Source of the DNA: a virus
DNA: 22,890 nucleotides
Direction: 5' to 3' (one strand)
Virus record (IMG/VR): IMGVR_UViG_3300042375_000193
Location: 1 to 22,890 of that record
A program made the translations under genes and the position numbers. Within the stretch, counting starts at the first letter, position 1. Every line of letters begins with the position of its first letter. Below, piece after piece: positions 15,821 through 21,065 of this stretch. The notes under the pieces were generated by a model. The model was not told where the DNA came from, searched no databases, and was given only the letters and a program-made list of their open reading frames with translations.

Positions 15821-17680
15821 TTAGATGAATGTGCGGTCTTTCTCTGCGAGCAGTTCATCTATGTTGATAACTGTTCGTTTGCCTACTTCTTGTCGAGATA
15901 GGAAAGGGTTTTTCATATGGTGGGTCTTGTGCATACCTTGGTTGAGCATCTCACGTGCTCTAATCTCACAGAACCACAGAGCCATCACCATATCGGTCTT
16001 GCCTTTAGTAGTAGGCGACCACGTAATCAATTGCTCAATGAGCGCCTTAACGTTTTCAGTTTGATCTGAAGGTAAGTGAATAAGGTTATCGCGGTGGTGC
16101 TTGCCATCGAACTGCTTGGTGCCGAACAAAGTTGACATTGATGCAACACCAAAGCCTGAGTCCCACTTGTTGGTTCCAGTATGGTGTTCCCGCAGTAGCA
16201 CTCCTCGGCTGGCCAAGTTTGCACGGATACCTTCATCCTGAGTTAAGAAAGATTGAAATGCGTTCTTCTCTACAATCCACTCACTGGGTGAGTAGAGGGT
16301 AGTCCAGTCAAAGATTAGCTGACGGATTGCAGCAGGCGTTGGCCTAGTAATTTTAATAGCATCAACGATATAGCGTTTATGTGTAGCCCTATCAACAGCG
16401 TAACAAACGACGGCTGTATCACCAACCATAGCGGGATCAAGACCACAAATAAAAGAAAAGCCGTTGACATCACGCGGATGGCCTGGGTTACCAGGAACCA
16501 AGCGACCTGCTTTACGCATACCATCTATAGAACCTCGCACACATACTGGGTCAAAGATGGCATCATCTGAGATATCTTGTTGTTGATAAACCAAAGCCCA
16601 GGTGCTTGCATCCATAGCTTGGCGTTCGTTGTAAAGGTTGCGACCATTCCATCTAGGATAGAGGCCGTCCTCATCTTTATCAGATTCCATCTGACCATCA
16701 AAGGGGGCATCACTTGCAGGCCAGAGGGTTTCCCACTTGTCGGGGTCATTGTCTGTAGAAAGCAGAGCCGGCATTGCAAGGTAGGTCCAAGGGACCTGTC
16801 CACCAGGGTAGCGGTCTTCTGAGCGTAGCTCCTTGTATAAATCTACTGCAGATACTCGCGTACCAATAATAATCAATTTACCAGTAGGGTTCAAACGAGA
16901 GCGCACATCCTGGGTAAGCCATCTAATCTGCTTCTCAAACTCGTTGGCGTTCTTCAAGGTTACTGCGTCATCTACTATAATCATATCTGCACGCTTGCCG
17001 TAGATCTGACCACCGATACCAACGGCTTCGATGTTCGGGTCTTTCTCGCTGGACTCACGAAGCTCATCACCAAAGGTGACACGGGTAGCCTGCCACGAGG
17101 CTGACTTAGAGTTAAACCCTACGCCAGCAGCGTAAGCCTGTTGGAGTGCTTCATAATTTGGATGAGTCAGGCGTTGCTTGATGGCGTAGAGAAAGTCGGC
17201 AGCTAACTGCTGCGTCTGAGATACGATGAGTACTCTAAAGTTAGGGTTCTGACATACCTGCCACGTGACGTAATCAATGGTTACAGTCATAGACTTGGCG
17301 TGGTTGGGCGGAATGTTAAGAAGGATTCTGTTATTAGCTAGACCCTTTTCGTACTTCATACTAGGATGTAGCCAGCCAGGTTCTCTACCTTCGATTACAT
17401 CAATCAGGTTCTGCTGGTGTGGGAAAGTGCGGGAGTGTAGGTACTTCTGGCGAAAGTCTGGAAAGCTCAGGTCGTGTACATCAGATGCTGCAAAGGACTT
17501 ATCCTTTAGACCAAGGCGTGTTCGGTCTACCTTGTCTGTAAATATCTTGTCGGTTCTGCGATAGTACTCGTAGGTCTTCATTGATTTGCCGGCGGAGGTA
17601 CAGGCGGCCTCAATGGTCATACCTTCAGCTACACAGCCAAGGATAATTCTCTTGGCGATATCAGCACTATTTTCAGCCAT
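15821..17680 (-). CDS. terL: Terminase large subunit (packaging ATPase/nuclease) with N-terminal HTH
   Basis: A 619-aa protein. It pumps DNA into the procapsid through the portal and cuts it. Visible motifs are a Walker-A-like NIPPNHAKSM (122-131), of the deviant form common in TerL; Walker B DMIIVDDAV (232-240); motif III IIGTR (271-275); and the RNase-H-like nuclease start CGLDPAMVGDTAV (412-424) with the first catalytic Asp at about 415. Residues 20-42 (EAACTSAGKSMKTYEYYRR) look like a helix-turn-helix of the type found in small terminase subunits, and no separate TerS gene is seen. The ATG at 17678-17680 overlaps the upstream small gene by 8 nt. Firm call. Confidence 0.93.
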   Translation of the reverse strand: MAENSADIAKRIILGCVAEGMTIEAACTSAGKSMKTYEYYRRTDKIFTDKVDRTRLGLKDKSFAASDVHDLSFPDFRQKYLHSRTFPHQQNLIDVIEGREPGWLHPSMKYEKGLANNRILLNIPPNHAKSMTVTIDYVTWQVCQNPNFRVLIVSQTQQLAADFLYAIKQRLTHPNYEALQQAYAAGVGFNSKSASWQATRVTFGDELRESSEKDPNIEAVGIGGQIYGKRADMIIVDDAVTLKNANEFEKQIRWLTQDVRSRLNPTGKLIIIGTRVSAVDLYKELRSEDRYPGGQVPWTYLAMPALLSTDNDPDKWETLWPASDAPFDGQMESDKDEDGLYPRWNGRNLYNERQAMDASTWALVYQQQDISDDAIFDPVCVRGSIDGMRKAGRLVPGNPGHPRDVNGFSFICGLDPAMVGDTAVVCYAVDRATHKRYIVDAIKITRPTPAAIRQLIFDWTTLYSPSEWIVEKNAFQSFLTQDEGIRANLASRGVLLREHHTGTNKWDSGFGVASMSTLFGTKQFDGKHHRDNLIHLPSDQTENVKALIEQLITWSPTTKGKTDMVMALWFCEIRAREMLNQGMHKTHHMKNPFLSRQEVGKRTVINIDELLAEKDRTFI

Positions 17681-17837
17681 TGTTTGCCCGTCTCATCTCT
17701 TCTACTAGAATTGCTGCCGCGATTTTGCGGCGCATTTCTAAGCGACGGGGTTCTCGCTGCGCTTTATACTGGTTCCAGAATTTTCTACTAGAGGTCGTTT
17801 TTAGATAAATTTCTTCTTCGGTGTAGTTGCGTATCAT
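17673..17837 (-). CDS. Basic 54-aa protein, first gene of the late operon
   Basis: ATG at 17835-17837 to TGA at 17673-17675, giving MIRNYTEEEIYLKTTSSRKF ... LEMRRKIAAAILVEEMRR then ANNG. The C-terminal half is an Arg-rich amphipathic helix. It overlaps the terminase start by 8 nt, which suggests translational coupling. The ribosome-binding site is poor. It is the first gene downstream of the candidate late promoter. It may be a terminase partner or a regulator, but it is too short to name. Confidence 0.6.
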   Translation of the reverse strand: MIRNYTEEEIYLKTTSSRKFWNQYKAQREPRRLEMRRKIAAAILVEEMRRANNG

Positions 17838-17886
17838 CGGCGCGGATGCTCATTTCTTATACTAGGTCGAATGATTTTCTACTAGT
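17700..17886. repeat. Three copies of TTCTACTAG
   Basis: TTCTACTAGA occurs at 17700-17709 and 17783-17792, and TTCTACTAGT at 17877-17886. The last two share the 11-mer TTTTCTACTAG. Spacings are 83 and 94 nt. Two copies lie inside the 54-aa gene and one in its leader, so they may be a binding site array near the start of the late operon, or chance. Confidence 0.4.
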
Positions 17887-17898
17887 AAATAGATCTAT

Positions 17899-17961
17899 CC
17901 CCACTAAAAGTACTGGGCAGTTCGGGCTTAACGCCCGAGGGAGCTACAGCGAACTGAGGGG
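17899..17961. other. Nested stem-loop region, possible structured leader RNA
   Basis: Three nested complementary pairs: CCCC (17899-17902) with GGGG (17958-17961), CAGTT (17918-17922) with AACTG (17952-17956), and CGGGC (17923-17927) with GCCCG (17933-17937) around a TTAAC loop. An alternative pairing extends the middle stem to CAGTTCG/CGAACTG at the expense of the inner one. It lies in the predicted 5' leader of the late transcript. No known riboswitch or ncRNA class is recognised. Confidence 0.4.
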
Positions 17962-17982
17962 TAAGACTTAACTCGGCCTAGG

Positions 17983-17998
17983 GGCCTCGCTAGAGGCC
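17983..17998. other. Tetraloop hairpin GGCCTC-GCTA-GAGGCC
   Basis: Perfect 6-bp GC-rich stem with a 4-nt loop in the leader of the late operon, 22 nt beyond the nested stem-loop region. There is no following T run, so it does not look like a classical terminator. Confidence 0.5.
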
Positions 17999-18038
17999 AA
18001 ACCGTATCTACTCAGGGCCTTTCCTATTAAAGCCCCTT

Positions 18039-18044
18039 ACTATA
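18039..18044 (-). promoter_or_regulatory. Candidate -10 box of the late (leftward) promoter
   Basis: Minus-strand TATAGT, inside a TTATATATAGTAAGG stretch that is the most AT-rich part of the intergenic region. The matching -35 position carries only ACCAGT, a poor match. A start near 18032 would place the Crp/GlxR-type box (centre 18091.5) about 60 nt upstream, close to the class I activator position, which would compensate for the weak -35. Inference only. Confidence 0.4.
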
Positions 18045-18083
18045 TATAAGGCAGGAAACGAACTGGTTTTCTCGCTTTTACAA

Positions 18084-18099
18084 TGTGACTTACATCACA
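18084..18099. promoter_or_regulatory. Crp/GlxR-type operator TGTGACTTACATCACA
   Basis: Perfect palindromic TGTGA-N6-TCACA whose spacer CTTACA also fits the actinobacterial GlxR/Crp consensus TGTGANNTANNTCACA (established for Corynebacterium GlxR and mycobacterial Crp). It is intergenic, between the divergent operons, and next to an AT-rich -10-like stretch. Twelve specified bases would arise by chance about 0.0014 times in 22.9 kb under equal base use. This suggests that a host cAMP-sensing regulator acts on a phage promoter. Confidence 0.65.
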
Positions 18100-18374
18100 C
18101 CTACTATAACCGCAGGTCAGAGCTATATTATGGGATCTCACTTTAGGAAATATATTTTGTTGGGGAGTAACCGGACCACCGCGCCACAATTCAACAAGGG
18201 GGGGTCACCGTTACGGCCTAGACCCTAACCGTATGGCTAAGGGTTAGACAGTTGCGGGCTAGATGTCTAGGGAGTTAGAAAAGAGATAGGGGCGCACTAC
18301 CTACCCGGCACACCTAACCCTTAACCCTTGCAGCTATTAAGTAACCGCCTAACCTTGCAAGGCCTAGCCCTATC

Positions 18375-18408
18375 CGATAGAGCCGGGCCATTACTCACCC
18401 GGCTATCG
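18375..18408. repeat. Bulged inverted repeat
   Basis: CGATAG-(AG)-CCGGG pairs with CCCGG-CTATCG around a 10-nt spacer: an 11-bp stem with a 2-nt bulge. It lies in the palindrome-rich part of the divergent region, close to the next palindrome. Confidence 0.55.
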
Positions 18409-18414
18409 TGTAAC

Positions 18415-18428
18415 TATCTGGCCAGATA
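18415..18428. repeat. Perfect 14-bp palindrome TATCTGGCCAGATA
   Basis: Seven-base arms meet without a spacer, the usual form of a homodimeric protein-binding operator. It lies 7 nt after the bulged inverted repeat and about 135 nt before the candidate rightward promoter. Confidence 0.55.
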
Positions 18429-18562
18429 CTAGGCGGACCTATCACCTTTGCAGCTGCCACCGGGCTAACCCTGGTCCCTGGCCTATCGGCCCGGCCCTAA
18501 CTCTTATTAGATCCGATTAGATAAGTGACCCGACACGGGCCAGAATTGACCCGGTTAGGTGG

Positions 18563-18592
18563 TTGACATCGCTATACCGTAGGCATTACCCT
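18563..18592 (+). promoter_or_regulatory. Candidate rightward promoter
   Basis: TTGACA at 18563-18568, an 18-nt spacer, and TACCCT at 18587-18592, which keeps the key T1, A2 and T6 of the -10 hexamer. It points to the first rightward gene, with a start expected near 18599, where an inverted repeat begins. It is the only perfect -35 hexamer noticed in the divergent region. Confidence 0.55.
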
Positions 18593-18598
18593 CTACTT

Positions 18599-18629
18599 AT
18601 TAGAGACCACCTACCTAATCGTCTCTAAT
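18599..18629. repeat. Inverted repeat in first rightward leader
   Basis: Perfect 9-bp arms ATTAGAGAC / GTCTCTAAT with a 13-nt spacer, overlapping the predicted transcription start of the rightward operon. It can be an operator for repression of that promoter or a 5' hairpin in the mRNA. It is followed directly by the ATAAGGGT ribosome-binding leader. Confidence 0.55.
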
Positions 18630-18646
18630 GGATAAGGGTAAAGATT

Positions 18647-18790
18647 ATGACTAACAAGCCAGACCTATATCAGCAGGGCTTTATAGATGGCGCAAAGTAC
18701 GCTATTGAATACCTAAGTGACTTATTCGATGGTATTGAAGAGACCGACATCTATGCAGATTACTTTAGTAATGAAGAGGAGACTAACTAA
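18647..18790 (+). CDS. Small acidic protein, 47 aa, first rightward gene
   Basis: ATG at 18647 with AAGGGT 7 nt upstream; begins MTNKPDLYQQGFIDGAKYAI and ends FSNEEETN. The net charge is strongly negative and it is probably helical in the middle (YAIEYLSDLFDGIEE). The QGFxDGxKYA start is a common motif in tiny phage proteins of early regions. It joins the next gene by TAATG. Function unknown; host-takeover proteins are often of this size and charge. Confidence 0.75.
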   Translation: MTNKPDLYQQGFIDGAKYAIEYLSDLFDGIEETDIYADYFSNEEETN

Positions 18791-19077
18791 TGAATACTAA
18801 AGATATAAAAGATATTATGAATAAGATTGAAGAGACCGCGCCTAATGGCTCTAAAGTAACCTGGTCATATCCTGGTTATGTCTCTATCGTGTTGCCTAGT
18901 GGAGTTGAACTAGCCTTTGGTGAATCACTAGAGAGCGATAGTGGATATTCTTGGAATGCCTACGATTTAGACGGTACTAATAACATCCTCGACTCATTCG
19001 ATGACCTAAAGGATATTGACCTAATCGTCTCCACCTTATGGGACCAGGCTAAGCAACTAGTGAAGGAGAATATCTAA
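18790..19077 (+). CDS. Hypothetical acidic protein, 95 aa
   Basis: Starts at the TAATG junction with the preceding gene (MNTKDIKDIMNKIEE) and ends TLWDQAKQLVKENI. It reads as an N-terminal helix, three or four beta strands (KVTWSYPGYVSIVLPSG; VELAFGE), an acidic turn and a C-terminal helix, so a small alpha+beta domain. No family is recognised. The stop region carries AGGAGAATATCTAATG, which serves as ribosome-binding site and start of the next gene. Confidence 0.75.
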   Translation: MNTKDIKDIMNKIEETAPNGSKVTWSYPGYVSIVLPSGVELAFGESLESDSGYSWNAYDLDGTNNILDSFDDLKDIDLIVSTLWDQAKQLVKENI

Positions 19078-19219
19078 TGAATTGCGACATATGCCAGGCA
19101 AGCGAGAATCTTTTATCAGAATCAACTAAAGCAACCCTGCGCTCTAATTGGACCGGAGTGGACTTTTATAATGCAATCTGCAATGAATGTTGGAATAAGC
19201 AAGAGGAGAATATCTAATG
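19064..19219 (+). repeat. Two copies of the junction AGGAGAATATCTAATG
   Basis: Identical 16-mers at 19064-19079 and 19204-19219, each comprising the ribosome-binding site, the stop of one gene and the start of the next. Both upstream proteins therefore end in ENI. This suggests gene-cassette duplication or recombination at a shared junction. Confidence 0.7.
19077..19217 (+). CDS. Mini zinc-ribbon-like protein, 46 aa
   Basis: TAATG start; C3-D-I-C6 and C35-N-E-C38 form two CxxC knuckles 28 residues apart, the form of a zinc ribbon. Nothing else fits in the chain, so it is likely a single zinc-bound unit that binds nucleic acid or a host protein. Its last bases repeat the same AGGAGAATATCTAATG junction as the gene before it. 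Confidence 0.72.
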   Translation: MNCDICQASENLLSESTKATLRSNWTGVDFYNAICNECWNKQEENI

Positions 19220-19438
19220 GCTAAATTGCAAGATTATGAGATTGAAGAGCAATATAAAGAGATGTTAGACGATTGCTATGGCACGGTTAAGATTGCGGGA
19301 TATGAATACGGGACCGCTTACGCATTACAAGAGTGTGACCCTATTGCCTACCGTGTAGGCCTATCCGATTATGAAGGGACTCAAGAGTGTGCAGAATGCT
19401 CTAATGTCTTAAGCGATTGTGAGTGTGATGATGAATAA
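19217..19438 (+). CDS. Conserved small phage protein with Cys-rich tail, 73 aa
   Basis: Begins MAKLQDYEIEEQYKEMLDDC. The central segment YGTVKIAGYEYGTAYALQEC then DPIAYRVGLSDYE (about 21-53) matches a small family that I recall from many actinophages: V-x-I-x-G-x-x-Y-x-x-x-x-A-L-x-x-x-D-P-x-A-x-R-x-G. No function is assigned. The C-terminus adds C58-x2-C61 and C68-x-C70, a possible metal site appended to the conserved domain. The start uses the TAATG junction. Confidence 0.8.
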   Translation: MAKLQDYEIEEQYKEMLDDCYGTVKIAGYEYGTAYALQECDPIAYRVGLSDYEGTQECAECSNVLSDCECDDE

Positions 19439-19592
19439 CCTCACGCCTAGAGGGTGGCTAGTGTTAGGCATTGCGATAGGCCTAGCCATTGCGGGCTTAT
19501 GGTGGGTATCTGGTCATATCTGGTATATAGAAGGAGAGGGCTATTGTATCGGGACACTCTTAGAGTGTGACCCTGCAGCTTTCACTAGGTAG
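19431..19592 (+). CDS. Single-pass membrane protein, 53 aa
   Basis: ATG at 19431 overlaps the previous stop by 8 nt. MNNLTPRGWL is followed by a hydrophobic helix VLGIAIGLAIAGLWWVSG (about 11-28) and a short outside-type tail with two Cys (C39, C46) and ECDPAAFTR. The positive residue before the helix suggests the N-terminus is inside. Small one-helix proteins like this are frequent in actinophage early regions; a holin or superinfection role is possible but unsupported. Confidence 0.7.
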   Translation: MNNLTPRGWLVLGIAIGLAIAGLWWVSGHIWYIEGEGYCIGTLLECDPAAFTR

Positions 19593-19600
19593 GTGACTCT

Positions 19601-19630
19601 CGCTCTCTTGCTCGATTGAGTGAGAGAGCG
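19601..19630. terminator. Long hairpin before the clamp gene
   Basis: Arms 19601-19613 (CGCTCTCTTGCTC) and 19618-19630 pair over 13 positions, with two G-U wobbles and the loop GATT. It lies just after the membrane-protein stop. There is no T tract, so it may act as an attenuator, processing site or mRNA-stabilising element. Confidence 0.55.
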
Positions 19631-19634
19631 GGGG

Positions 19635-19650
19635 CCGATTACCTAATCGG
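19635..19650. repeat. Palindrome CCGATTA-CC-TAATCGG
   Basis: Perfect 7-bp arms with a 2-nt centre, 4 nt after the long hairpin and 31 nt before the clamp start. The CCTAATCG word also occurs in the leader of the first rightward gene (18614-18621), so a shared operator is possible. Confidence 0.5.
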
Positions 19651-19681
19651 ATCTAAATAACTAAGAGATAAGGGTGAGAGA

Positions 19682-20311
19682 ATGACTGCTGTAAAAGAGA
19701 ATGAGAGCAAGATAGTGAAAGAGGGAGAGACCAACCTGGTGATGAATAACATCACTATCGGATCTATTGACCTATTAGAGTTGCTAGAGGGCGCAATTAC
19801 TCACGCGGATAAGGGTAAGTCTGCCCTACGCTCTCTTAATAGCGTGCAGCTGCTAGGTGGGGCAGGTAGTCTAATAGCCCGTGCCACCGATAGATACCGC
19901 TTAATCGAGGGTAAGATAGCGGGAGAGGGCCATTTAGACCATACTCTTATCGCGCTAGATGATATTAAGAGAGTGATAGAGGTGGCTAAGGCTAACAAGC
20001 TAGGCTTGTTTACTCTTAACCGTATAGGTGACCTGCTAACCGTGAGCACTAATGGCAGCTCACTCACACTTACCGTGTTAAGTGAGAATTACCCTAACAC
20101 CTTCAGCGATCTATTCGCTAAGGGAGAGGTAACCGCTATTGAGACTATCGCTTTCAACCCTGCATTCTTCGCTGATTATGCGAAGATAGTAGGCAAGGGT
20201 GTGCAGGTATCGGTTACTTTCAAGGGAGAGCGTATGCCTATGGTAATCGGACTAATAGGGGATAAAGTGGAATGGAAGGCTCTCCTTATGCCTATGCGCT
20301 TAAGCAATTAG
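19682..20311 (+). CDS. Short sliding clamp (DNA polymerase III beta-like), 209 aa
   Basis: Similar to the C-terminal half of bacterial beta clamps, which encircle DNA and tether polymerase. Evidence: LLELLEGAITHADKGKSALR leading into a strand; ARATDRYRLIEGK (about 67-79), the ATDRYRL signature; ENYPNTF (135-141), equivalent to the YPD turn; and the C-terminal LLMPMRL (201-207), nearly the universal MPMRL end. Only about three beta-alpha-beta-beta-beta units are seen, against six in the 366-aa bacterial protein. The first 20 residues are extra to the fold; ATG at 19682 has AAGGGTGAG upstream, while a later ATG at 19742 has none. It implies phage-encoded replication. Good confidence on the family. 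Confidence 0.82.
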   Translation: MTAVKENESKIVKEGETNLVMNNITIGSIDLLELLEGAITHADKGKSALRSLNSVQLLGGAGSLIARATDRYRLIEGKIAGEGHLDHTLIALDDIKRVIEVAKANKLGLFTLNRIGDLLTVSTNGSSLTLTVLSENYPNTFSDLFAKGEVTAIETIAFNPAFFADYAKIVGKGVQVSVTFKGERMPMVIGLIGDKVEWKALLMPMRLSN

Positions 20312-20320
20312 TTAGTGGCG

Positions 20321-20361
20321 TACTATCTTATTCTACCTATATAGGGTAGAGTAAGGTAGTA
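20321..20361. terminator. Long hairpin after the clamp gene
   Basis: 17-bp stem (arms 20321-20337 and 20345-20361; ACTATCTTATTCTACC pairs with GGTAGAGTAAGGTAGT) with two G-U wobbles and a 7-nt loop, 9 nt after the clamp stop. It has no T run. It is the third of three hairpins that precede an ATAAGGGT leader on this strand. Confidence 0.6.
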
Positions 20362-20408
20362 TCTTACTAAGAGCTAGTGAGATAGTTAAGAGAATAAGGG
20401 TGAAAGTA

Positions 20409-20567
20409 ATGACGATAGAGAGAGTAAAGCATAGTGGCGCTTATGTAATAAGCGAGATAGCGGGAGAGGGTAGTAATGCTTATCTATTTACCCGCAGCTA
20501 TTACGGTTACACCTTAGCGCAAGCTAAAGCACAATTTAAACTAGCGATAGAGGGAGAGGTAAAGTAA
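20409..20567 (+). CDS. Hypothetical protein, 52 aa
   Basis: ATG at 20409 with AAGGGTGA upstream, giving MTIERVKHSGAYVISEIAGE and ending AQFKLAIEGEVK. It looks like a small beta sheet (strands AYVISEIAG and AYLFTRSYYGY) followed by a helix (LAQAKAQFKLAI). The tail EGEVK results from GAGGGAGAGG, which is the ribosome-binding site of the next gene. TAATG junction. No family is recognised. Confidence 0.72.
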   Translation: MTIERVKHSGAYVISEIAGEGSNAYLFTRSYYGYTLAQAKAQFKLAIEGEVK

Positions 20568-20731
20568 TGAATGATTATGGCTTTATAGTAGAGGATCTAG
20601 GCTTAATCTGCCCTAAGTGTGCAGATAACCCGCTCTATCAAGATGTATTAGAGCGAGTAGAATTATCAGGTTATCCCGATGGATACAGTTGCGCTGAGTG
20701 CGACGATTTAGTAGAGGGAGAGGTGGCTTAA
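20567..20731 (+). CDS. Mini zinc-ribbon-like protein, 54 aa
   Basis: TAATG start; C15-P-K-C18 and C42-A-E-C45 are spaced as in a zinc ribbon. It is acidic elsewhere (VEDLG; ECDDLVEGEVA). The stop-proximal GAGGGAGAGG again doubles as ribosome-binding site for the next gene. A nucleic-acid or host RNA-polymerase contact would be typical of such ribbons, but nothing specific is visible. Confidence 0.72.
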   Translation: MNDYGFIVEDLGLICPKCADNPLYQDVLERVELSGYPDGYSCAECDDLVEGEVA

Positions 20732-20838
20732 TGAGATGTAGATACTGTAAAGCGATCATTCAATATACAAGCAGTCAGGGCGGGGTTTACTGGTCTTGTC
20801 AAGATTGCGGTAGAGATACGAAAGTGGAGGTAGCGTAA
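20731..20838 (+). CDS. Mini zinc ribbon, 35 aa
   Basis: One of the shortest genes: MRCRYCKAIIQYTSSQGGVY then WSCQDCGRDTKVEVA. C3-x2-C6 and C23-x2-C26 with the WxCxxCG pattern make a near-minimal zinc ribbon with nothing around it. The start is in a TAATG junction and the stop in another TAATG, so the coding call rests on the tight packing plus the clear motif. Confidence 0.72.
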   Translation: MRCRYCKAIIQYTSSQGGVYWSCQDCGRDTKVEVA

Positions 20839-21065
20839 TGCAAGAATTAAGCGAGACTAATTACCGTATTAGTATTCGAGAGTTCGAGGATATGGAGAGC
20901 GAGAGCCAGAGAGCGTGGTTAATAGATCTATTAGACACTAACGGTAATTGCATAATCGAGGGAGCCGGCGTAGCCGGTACTTTAATGGCAGCTATGGGAG
21001 AGGCGGGTAAGGCTATTACTTTACACCTAGCTGATGAATGGCTAATGGCAAGGGGGACACTATGA
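20838..21065 (+). CDS. Hypothetical protein, 75 aa
   Basis: Begins MQELSETNYRISIREFEDME, includes a strand-like ESQRAWLIDLLDTNGNCIIE, then a Gly/Ala-rich turn (GAGVAGTLMAAMGEAGKAI) and helix HLADEWLMARGTL. It looks like a small alpha+beta domain; no family is recognised. TAATG at its start and ATGA at its end couple it to both neighbours. Confidence 0.72.
   Translation: MQELSETNYRISIREFEDMESESQRAWLIDLLDTNGNCIIEGAGVAGTLMAAMGEAGKAITLHLADEWLMARGTL

Larger units (their letters stand above)
17838..18646. other. Divergent intergenic region, 809 nt, no gene seen
   Basis: No convincing reading frame with a ribosome-binding site is seen on either strand. The region separates the leftward virion operon from the rightward early-type operon. 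It is dense in inverted repeats and in CTAG and CCTAACC/GGGTTAG words, has a G7 run at 18199-18205, and includes the regulatory elements listed separately. The richest palindrome cluster (about 18180-18560) could also serve as a replication origin or packaging region; the sequence alone does not decide. Confidence 0.7.

Noticed and set aside
18105-18110. TATAAC as a rightward -10 box downstream of the Crp-like site
   Set aside because: The operator would then sit between -35 and -10, and the next rightward gene is more than 500 nt away; the leftward reading fits activator spacing better.
18225-18248. Short ATG frame in the intergenic region (ATGGCTAAGGGTTAG)
   Set aside because: Only four codons before a stop; no gene.
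17838-18646. tRNA, CRISPR array or integrase attachment site
   Set aside because: No cloverleaf with a TTC loop and acceptor pair, no regular repeat-spacer pattern and no integrase gene nearby were found by eye.
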